Below, piece by piece: positions 58,989 to 64,000 of a stretch of 64,000 nucleotides of DNA. The notes under the pieces are model-generated. The model made no database searches, was not told where the DNA came from, and saw only the letters and a list, made by a program, of their open reading frames with translations. The translations under genes and the position numbers were made by a program. Within the stretch, counting starts at the first letter, position 1; each line of letters starts with the position of its first letter. The stretch is from Streptomyces humidus (GTDB lineage Bacteria > Actinomycetota > Actinomycetes > Streptomycetales > Streptomycetaceae), in the NCBI RefSeq assembly GCF_014649655.1, contig NZ_BMTL01000018.1, positions 1 through 64,000 on the forward strand, in the 5' to 3' direction.

Positions 58989-60890
58989 ATGGACGTTATG
59001 GGGGACAAGGCAACTCTGTTCGAGACAGGGCGGTTTGTGCAGCCTTCCGGTGAGGAAGCGACCCCGGACGAGAGCCGGGACGAGGCGGCGGACGCCGTCG
59101 AGACGGGGGAAGCCGTCGAGGAGATGCGGCTGCGGCTCGCGGCGGAAGCCGGCGACGTCGAGGCCGTGAGCGTCCTCGGGGCCATGCTGCTGCGCCGTGG
59201 CGACCTCGACGGAGCCGAGCCCCATCTTCGCGCCGCCACCGCCGAGGGCGACCGGGCCGCCGCCAACAACCTGGGCGTCCTGCTGCACCAGCGCGGCTAT
59301 CCCGACGAGGCGGCCGGCTGGTGGCGGGTCGCCGCCGTCGCCGGCTCCGCCGCCGCCGCGCACGCCCTGGGCCGCCACTGCCGGGAGTGCGGGGACGAGC
59401 CCGCGGCCGAGTACTGGCTCCGCCAGTCCGCCGAGCAGGGGCACGCGCTGGGCGCCTACGCCCTCGCCGACCTGCTGGAGCACCGCGGGGACGCCGGGGC
59501 CGAGCGGTGGATGCGGGCCGCCGCCGAGCGCGGGCACCGGGAAGCGGCGTACCGACTGGCCCGCGCCCTCGACCTGAAGGACCACGAGCAGGGCGGCGAA
59601 CTCGGCGAGTGCGGGAACCCGTCCGCGGGCGGCTCGTCGGCCGGCTCGTCAGGCGGACGCGGACAGGACGGCGGTGCCGCCGTGCGTGCGGAGGCCGAGC
59701 AGTGGTACCGCCAGGCCGCCGCGCGTGGACACCGCCGGGCCGCGCTCCACCTCGGGACGATCCTGGAGAAGCGGGGCGACCTGAAGGAGGCCGGGCGCTG
59801 GTACCTGACGTCCGCCAAGGACGGCGAGACGCGCGCCGCCTGCGCCCTCGGGTTCCTGCTGCGCGACGCCGGCGACACCGAGAACGCCGCCATCTGGTGG
59901 CTGCGGGCCGCGCAGGAGGGCGACGGGAACGCGGCGAACGCGCTGGGCGCGCTGCACGCCGAGCGGGGACAGACCCAGACCGCCGAGCGCTGGTACCGGG
60001 CCGCGATGGACGCGGGCGACGACAACGGCGCCTACAACCTCGCCCTGCTCTGCGCCGAGCAGGGCCGCACCGCGCAGGCCGAGCAGTGGTACCGCCGCGC
60101 CGCCTACGCCGGGCACCGGGAGGCGGCCAACGCGCTGGCCGTCCTGCTGCTCCAGGGCGGTGACACGGCCGGGGCCGAGCCCTGGTTCTCCAAGGCCGCG
60201 GAGGCGGGCAGCGTCGATGCCGCGTTCAACCTCGGCATCCTGTTCGCCGGGCGGGGCGAGGAGGCGCTCGCCCTGCGCTGGTACGAGCGGGCGGCGGCCG
60301 CCGGGCACACCGAGGCGGCGCTCCAGGTCGGCATCGCGCGGCTGCGGGACGGCGACGAACAGGAGGCCGAGCGGCATCTGCGCTGCGCCGCCGGCGGGGG
60401 CAGCGCGGAGGCGGCGTACCGGCTGGCTGCCGTGCTCGACGCGAGGCGGCCGCCGCAGCCCGCGCACGAGCTCGGGGAGATCGTGCACGAGAAGACCGAG
60501 TGCGAGGAGTGGTACGAACGGGCAGCGACGCAGGGGCACCGGCGCGCGCAGGTGCGGGTCGGGATGCTGGCCGCCGCCCGGGGCGATGTGGTGGAGGCGG
60601 CACGCTGGTACCGGACGGCCGCGGAGGCCGGGTCCCGTAACGGCGCCTTCAACCTCGGGCTGCTGCTGGCGCGGGAGGGCAGCGAGCCCGAGGCGGCGGT
60701 GTGGTGGACGCGCGCGGCCGACGCCGGACACGGGCGGGCGGCGTTGCGGCTGGCCCTGGTCTACGCGCGTCGCGGGGAGCTGGCGGAGGGGCAGCGGTGG
60801 GCGGATCGGGCGGTGTCGCTCGGGCCGGCGGAGGTGGCCGAGCGTGCGGCCCGGCTGCGGGACGCTCTACGGGAGGAACTGTCCGCGTGA
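58989..60890 (+). CDS. Sel1/TPR-repeat protein
   Basis: A 633-residue protein built almost wholly of about 36-residue helical repeats of Sel1/TPR type (for example AEQWYRRAAYAGHREAANAL and EAARWYRTAAEAGSRNGAFN). There are roughly 15 repeats, with a Gly/Ser insertion near residues 205-235. There is no signal peptide or TM segment, so it is a cytoplasmic scaffold for protein contacts. The start is ATG 58989 (MDVMGDKATLFETG). ATG 58998 is an equal alternative, as neither has a strong SD. The gene lies between two identical initiator tRNA genes. Confidence 0.88.
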   Translation: MDVMGDKATLFETGRFVQPSGEEATPDESRDEAADAVETGEAVEEMRLRLAAEAGDVEAVSVLGAMLLRRGDLDGAEPHLRAATAEGDRAAANNLGVLLHQRGYPDEAAGWWRVAAVAGSAAAAHALGRHCRECGDEPAAEYWLRQSAEQGHALGAYALADLLEHRGDAGAERWMRAAAERGHREAAYRLARALDLKDHEQGGELGECGNPSAGGSSAGSSGGRGQDGGAAVRAEAEQWYRQAAARGHRRAALHLGTILEKRGDLKEAGRWYLTSAKDGETRAACALGFLLRDAGDTENAAIWWLRAAQEGDGNAANALGALHAERGQTQTAERWYRAAMDAGDDNGAYNLALLCAEQGRTAQAEQWYRRAAYAGHREAANALAVLLLQGGDTAGAEPWFSKAAEAGSVDAAFNLGILFAGRGEEALALRWYERAAAAGHTEAALQVGIARLRDGDEQEAERHLRCAAGGGSAEAAYRLAAVLDARRPPQPAHELGEIVHEKTECEEWYERAATQGHRRAQVRVGMLAAARGDVVEAARWYRTAAEAGSRNGAFNLGLLLAREGSEPEAAVWWTRAADAGHGRAALRLALVYARRGELAEGQRWADRAVSLGPAEVAERAARLRDALREELSA

Positions 60891-61285
60891 CGGCGCCCTG
60901 TGCTGCGGCGGCGCCCCGTGGCTCCCGAGGCAGAGAGGTGTCGGCGCCCCGTGGCCCCGAGGCAGGGACGCGACGGCGCCCCGTGGCCCCCGAGGTGGGA
61001 GGCCCGGGGCGTCGCGGTCCCGTGCAGGGGGTTCCCGCCCCGGCTGTCCCCTCACCTGCCCCCGCTCCCTCACCTGCCCCGTCTCCGGAGGCCGTGGCCT
61101 CGGACTTCCGCTGCCGCCGGACGGGCCGGAAGGGTGGGGTCGAGCTGCCCGTTCGCACGGCCGGGGTGCTGATGCGCGGGCAGCGGCGGCCGCCCGCGCA
61201 CGAGCACGGTGGTCGGCGTGGGTCCTGGCCGGAAGGCGTTGATTTGCCTTCGGGCCTGGCCTTCACGTAACGTTGCGTTCATCGA
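60891..61285. other. Intergenic region with GC-rich imperfect repeats and tRNA promoter
   Basis: A 395-bp gap. Its first 120 bases hold three imperfect copies of GGCGCCCCGTGGC(C)CC followed by GAGG. The middle is C-rich, and the end carries the tRNA promoter. Open frames crossing it are not credible as genes. Confidence 0.55.
61244..61273 (+). promoter_or_regulatory. Promoter of initiator tRNA copy 2
   Basis: TTGCCT (-35, 61244-61249), an 18-bp spacer and TAACGT (-10, 61268-61273). The predicted start lies about 6 bases before the mature tRNA 5' end. Confidence 0.7.
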
Positions 61286-61359
61286 CGCGGGGTGGAGCAG
61301 CTCGGTAGCTCGCTGGGCTCATAACCCAGAGGTCGCAGGTTCAAATCCTGTCCCCGCTA
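61286..61359 (+). tRNA. Initiator tRNA-fMet (CAT), copy 2
   Basis: It is identical over all 74 bases to copy 1 at 58709-58782, and identity extends a few bases into the 5' flank (GACG) and 3' flank (CTGAA). The flanks otherwise differ, including the terminator sequence. Confidence 0.95.
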
Positions 61360-61366
61360 CTGAAGG

Positions 61367-61402
61367 CCGAGGGCCGGAATCCGAAAGGGTTCCGGCCCTC
61401 GG
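61367..61402 (+). terminator. Terminator of initiator tRNA copy 2
   Basis: CCGAGGGCCGGAATCC pairs with GGGTTCCGGCCCTCGG (one T-G wobble) around a GAAA loop, 7 bases past the tRNA. The stem architecture and tetraloop match those at copy 1, with a different stem sequence. Confidence 0.88.
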
Positions 61403-61488
61403 TCATATCGCCGTGAGCGGGCGTCGCCCGTGCGTGCGTCAGGGGCGTAGGGGTCGGTCCCGAAGCTCCGCGGGGATCGGGGCGGGAG

Positions 61489-61905
61489 CTATGCCGCCGC
61501 GCAGGCGGGGCAGACGCCGCGGTACGTCACCTCGACGTCCGTGACCGTGAAGCCGAAGCGCTCGGAGCCCGGGAGGTCGGCCAGCGGATCGCCGCTCGGG
61601 TGCACGTCCTTGATGGCGCCGCACCGGGCGCACACCAGGTGGTGGTGCGGGCGGTGCGCGTTCGGGTCGTACCGCTTGGCGCGCCGGTCGGTGGCCACCT
61701 CGAGCACCTCGCCGAGGGAGACCAGTTCGCCGAGCGTGTTGTAGACGGTCGCCCGGGAGATCTCCGGCAGCCGGGCGGTGGCCCTGGCGTGCACCTCGTC
61801 GGCCGTCAGATGGACGTGCTCGCCGTCGAGCACCTCGGCCACGACGCGCCGCTGCGCGGTCATCCGCCATCCGCGGCCGCGCAGTCGGTCCAGAAGGTCA
61901 CTCAT
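61489..61905 (-). CDS. catR: Fur-family regulator, PerR-like (CatR orthologue)
   Basis: A 138-residue Fur-family protein from ATG 61905. The winged-helix part includes RMTAQRRVVAEVL and ISRATVYNTLGELVSLGEV. The structural zinc ligands are C92/C95 and C132/C135. The regulatory site has HRPHHHL and IKD, with Asp at position 100 rather than Glu, the feature of peroxide-sensing PerR over iron-sensing Fur. In S. coelicolor the gene at this position, by my memory, is CatR, the peroxide-responsive repressor of catalase A; no catalase gene is nearby. It is probably autoregulated: two GGTGTGAC copies lie 21 bp apart just upstream. Confidence 0.85.
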   Translation of the reverse strand: MSDLLDRLRGRGWRMTAQRRVVAEVLDGEHVHLTADEVHARATARLPEISRATVYNTLGELVSLGEVLEVATDRRAKRYDPNAHRPHHHLVCARCGAIKDVHPSGDPLADLPGSERFGFTVTDVEVTYRGVCPACAAA

Positions 61906-61923
61906 GAATCCAGCCTAACAGCC

Positions 61924-61952
61924 GGTGTGACCAGGTCCCGAACGGGTGTGAC
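61924..61952 (-). promoter_or_regulatory. Direct repeats upstream of catR, operator candidate
   Basis: GGTGTGAC occurs at 61924-61931 and 61945-61952, exactly two helical turns apart. The copies are 19 and 40 bp upstream of the catR start and next to an AT-rich stretch (TTTAGATTC). Confidence 0.45.
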
Positions 61953-61953
61953 T

Positions 61954-62391
61954 TTAGATTCTGACTTGGCTTGGACTCGATCCACTGTAGGACGGGGTAC
62001 GGCCTTGGCCGAGCGGCCGGGCCGGCGCCCAGCATCGGATGATGTCGCGCACCGAGACGATGCCGGCCGGCCCGTGGTGGTCGAGGACGATCAGATGGCG
62101 GAAGCCGCCGTGGGCCATCGCCCGGGCCGCCTCCTCCAGGGTCCACGTGGGGGCGGCGAAGACGACCTCGTCCGTGGTGTGGGCGTGGGTGCGTTCTTCG
62201 TCCGGGTCCTGGCCGAGGCCCACGGAGTCGAGGATGTCCCGCTCGGTGAGGATGCCGATGCCGCCGGCGTCCGGGTCCAGGACGACGGCCGCGCCGACGC
62301 GACGGGCGGACATCAGGGCCGCGGCCTGGCGGAGGGTGTGAGCGGGGCCGATGGTGAGGATCATCGTGGTCATGGCGTCACGGACGAGCAT
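61954..62391 (-). CDS. Two-CBS-domain protein
   Basis: A 145-residue protein from ATG 62391 (MLVRDAMTTMILTIGPAHTL). AGGAGGTGG nine bases upstream decides this start over the GTG at 62439. Two CBS repeats are seen: VGAAVVLDPDAGGIGILTER followed by DI, and GFRHLIVLDHHGPAGIVSVR followed by DI. CBS pairs bind adenosine nucleotides and act as energy or ligand sensors. There is no attached effector domain, so it probably works in trans. Confidence 0.92.
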   Translation of the reverse strand: MLVRDAMTTMILTIGPAHTLRQAAALMSARRVGAAVVLDPDAGGIGILTERDILDSVGLGQDPDEERTHAHTTDEVVFAAPTWTLEEAARAMAHGGFRHLIVLDHHGPAGIVSVRDIIRCWAPARPLGQGRTPSYSGSSPSQVRI

Positions 62392-62551
62392 GGCTGGAGC
62401 CACCTCCTGGGAATCCACGGCACGCGTGCGGGGATTCACAAGTTCACAAGTAGGGGTGCTGTCAGCGTGACAGGTAAAGCAGGGGTCAACAAGAGGGCGC
62501 GCGCGTCCAATTGAGGGCGCACGCGCTCATCTGTCGTGCTTACGGGCGCCT

Positions 62552-63352
62552 TCAGTAGCGCTGGTTGAGATGGTCCAGCAGGTGGTCGTGGAGCAGGCCG
62601 TTGGACGCGGCCGCGTTGCCGCTGTGCGGGCCCGGACGCCCGTCGAGGCCCGTGAACACGCCGCCGGCCTCCGTCACCACGATCGCCGTGGCCGCCATGT
62701 CCCACAGGGAGAGCTCCGGTTCGGCGCACATGTCGATCGAGCCCTCGGCGACCATCATGTACGGCCAGAAGTCGCCGTACGCGCGCGTGCGCCACACCGC
62801 ACGGGTGAGGTCCAGGAAGCCGTTGAGACGTCCCCGCTCCTCCCAGCCGCCGAGCGAGGAGTAGGCGAAGGAGGCGTCCGAGAGCTCCGAGACGCGGGAG
62901 ACGTGCAGCCGGGTCGCTGCGGACAGACTGCGGCCGCTGTAGGCCCCGTGTCCCTTCGCGGCCCACCAGCGGCGGCCCAGCGCGGGCGCCGAGACGACGC
63001 CGACGACGGGCTGGAAGCCGCTCTCCCCCGCCTCCATCAGCGAGATGAGGGTGGCCCACACGGGAACGCCCCGCACATAGTTCTTCGTGCCGTCGATCGG
63101 GTCGATCACCCAGCGGCGCGGGCCGGTGCCCTCGACTCCGTACTCCTCGCCCAGCACCGCGTCCCGGGGCCGGGCCCGCTGCAGCTGGCCGCGGATGAGT
63201 TCCTCGGCGGCCTTGTCGGCCTCGCTCACCGGGGTCATGTCCGGTTTCGTCTCGACCTTGAGGTCGAGGGCCTTGAAACGGTCCATGGTCCCGGCATCGG
63301 CGGCGTCCGCGAGGACGTGCGCGAGTCGGAGATCGTCGAGGTAGTCCGCCAT
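62552..63352 (-). CDS. hisN: Histidinol-phosphate phosphatase HisN (inositol-monophosphatase fold)
   Basis: A 266-residue protein from ATG 63352 (MADYLDDLRLAHVLADAADA). It has the IMPase metal motifs LGEEYG and WVIDPIDGTKNYVRG and the second aspartate site ELSLWDMAATAIVVTEAGGV. In streptomycetes the gene in this position encodes the monofunctional histidinol-phosphate phosphatase that completes histidine biosynthesis (established for S. coelicolor as I recall). Magnesium-dependent and cytoplasmic. Other IMPase-family substrates cannot be excluded by sequence alone. Confidence 0.9.
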   Translation of the reverse strand: MADYLDDLRLAHVLADAADAGTMDRFKALDLKVETKPDMTPVSEADKAAEELIRGQLQRARPRDAVLGEEYGVEGTGPRRWVIDPIDGTKNYVRGVPVWATLISLMEAGESGFQPVVGVVSAPALGRRWWAAKGHGAYSGRSLSAATRLHVSRVSELSDASFAYSSLGGWEERGRLNGFLDLTRAVWRTRAYGDFWPYMMVAEGSIDMCAEPELSLWDMAATAIVVTEAGGVFTGLDGRPGPHSGNAAASNGLLHDHLLDHLNQRY

Positions 63353-63539
63353 GGGACGAACCGTATCGGGCAGAGGCGAACCGGGGCCACAGGGGACCGC
63401 GAGACGGACGGTCCGCGAGGGGCGGCCGCGCCACCGGCGGACGGTCCGGCGACCGCCCCGGTCCGGCCGCGAACCCTTGACAGTGCTCCCTCGCGCGTCA
63501 AACCTGGGGCGCAGAGCCGCTCGCTCCCGGGAGGCGACG

Positions 63540-64000
63540 ATGCCTGCAGCGCGGGAATCCCTACTGGACGCCGCCTTCGAGGCGCTTGCGCTACGGCCGT
63601 GGGCCCAGGTGCGCATGGTGGACGTCGCCGTGACGGCCGGGGTGTCCCGGCAGACGCTGTACAACGAGTTCGGCAGCAAGGAGGGCCTGGCGAGAGCACT
63701 GGTCCGGCGCGAGGCCGACGGGTACCTCGCCGGGGTCGACCGGGCGCTCGCCGGGCACGGCGACGCCCGGGACAGGCTCACCGCCGCCGCCGAGTGGACC
63801 GTCTCGGCCGCCCGCGACAACGTGCTCGTGCGGGCCGTCCTCACCGGCTTCTGGAGCGAGCGTCTGCCCACGCCGACGCTCTCGGCGGTCCCGTCCTCCT
63901 CCGCCGTCCCGGCGCAGCGGCGGGCGGACGGGCCGCTGCCCTCGCCCGGCGATCTGGTGGGAGCCGTCCGCGACCGGGCGGTGGCCGTGTTCTCCGGGCC
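63540..64000 (+). CDS. TetR-family regulator (3' end beyond window)
   Basis: Starts at ATG 63540 (MPAARESLLDAAFEALALRP) with GGGAGG five bases upstream and stays open to the window end (153 codons). The HTH is clear (VRMVDVAVTAGVSRQTLYNEFGSKEGLARAL). The ligand domain begins at about residue 55 and is incomplete. It is divergent from hisN, with a 187-bp shared promoter region. Confidence 0.85.
   Translation, partial: MPAARESLLDAAFEALALRPWAQVRMVDVAVTAGVSRQTLYNEFGSKEGLARALVRREADGYLAGVDRALAGHGDARDRLTAAAEWTVSAARDNVLVRAVLTGFWSERLPTPTLSAVPSSSAVPAQRRADGPLPSPGDLVGAVRDRAVAVFSG

Overview
The window is high-GC actinobacterial chromosome, almost certainly Streptomyces. The signs are roughly 70% GC, frequent GTG starts, start/stop overlaps, a WhiB7/WblC gene with its typical promoter, AdnAB in place of RecBCD, a mycoredoxin and a UPF0182 protein. 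From memory, the gene order from about 3.3 kb onward follows the S. coelicolor core block around SCO5165-SCO5209. Identities rest on motifs and gene order read by eye; no database search was run.

Layout. (1) 0-3.3 kb looks accessory: the 3' end of an IS481-type transposase, a two-gene operon for small secreted cysteine proteins, and two overlapping membrane-anchored XRE-type regulators, one with a peptidoglycan-binding tail and one with a DUF2690 tail. (2) 3.3-13.3 kb is housekeeping: alpha/beta hydrolases, a DEAD-box RNA helicase with a giant basic repeat tail and an apparent CTG start, a ferritin/MiaE-like protein, DUF3107, a TetR regulator and a DUF3152 zincin. (3) 14.1-20.3 kb is a tightly overlapping operon: PelF-like glycosyltransferase, polytopic membrane protein, a 48-residue collagen-like ORF, a sugar epimerase, a spherulin-4-like hydrolase, then moeZ. 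I read it as a reduced Pel-like surface polysaccharide locus.

(4) 20.4-27.1 kb holds two tandem S33 lipoprotein peptidases, a kinase-like/LPG-synthase-TM fusion and an alkyltransferase-like DNA repair protein. (5) 27.3-40.9 kb is rich in DNA repair genes: adnA, adnB, an M20 peptidase, nudC, a YnfA-like protein, a mycoredoxin and uvrD2. (6) 40.9-42.3 kb is wblC/whiB7 with an AT-rich WhiB7-type promoter, a roughly 600-nt leader, an upstream ORF and a U-tailed attenuator. (7) 42.7-51.5 kb holds an ABC1 kinase with an orphan ThiF-like partner, a YgjP-like metalloprotein, a TerD-AIM24 fusion with two AIM24 paralogues, a Nudix protein and a DUF2342 zincin. (8) 51.7-64 kb holds an SDR, moaE, a YlbL-type PDZ-Lon protease, a PPA1309-like protein, a UPF0182 protein, two identical initiator tRNA genes around a Sel1-repeat gene, a PerR/CatR-like regulator, a CBS protein, hisN and a truncated TetR gene.

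The observations most worth following are the wblC leader, the Pel-like operon with its tiny collagen-like ORF, an exact 15-bp DnaA-box element shared by two promoter regions with an inverted-pair version at 22.06 kb, the repeat-expanded helicase tail with its non-canonical start, and the TerD/AIM24 trio.
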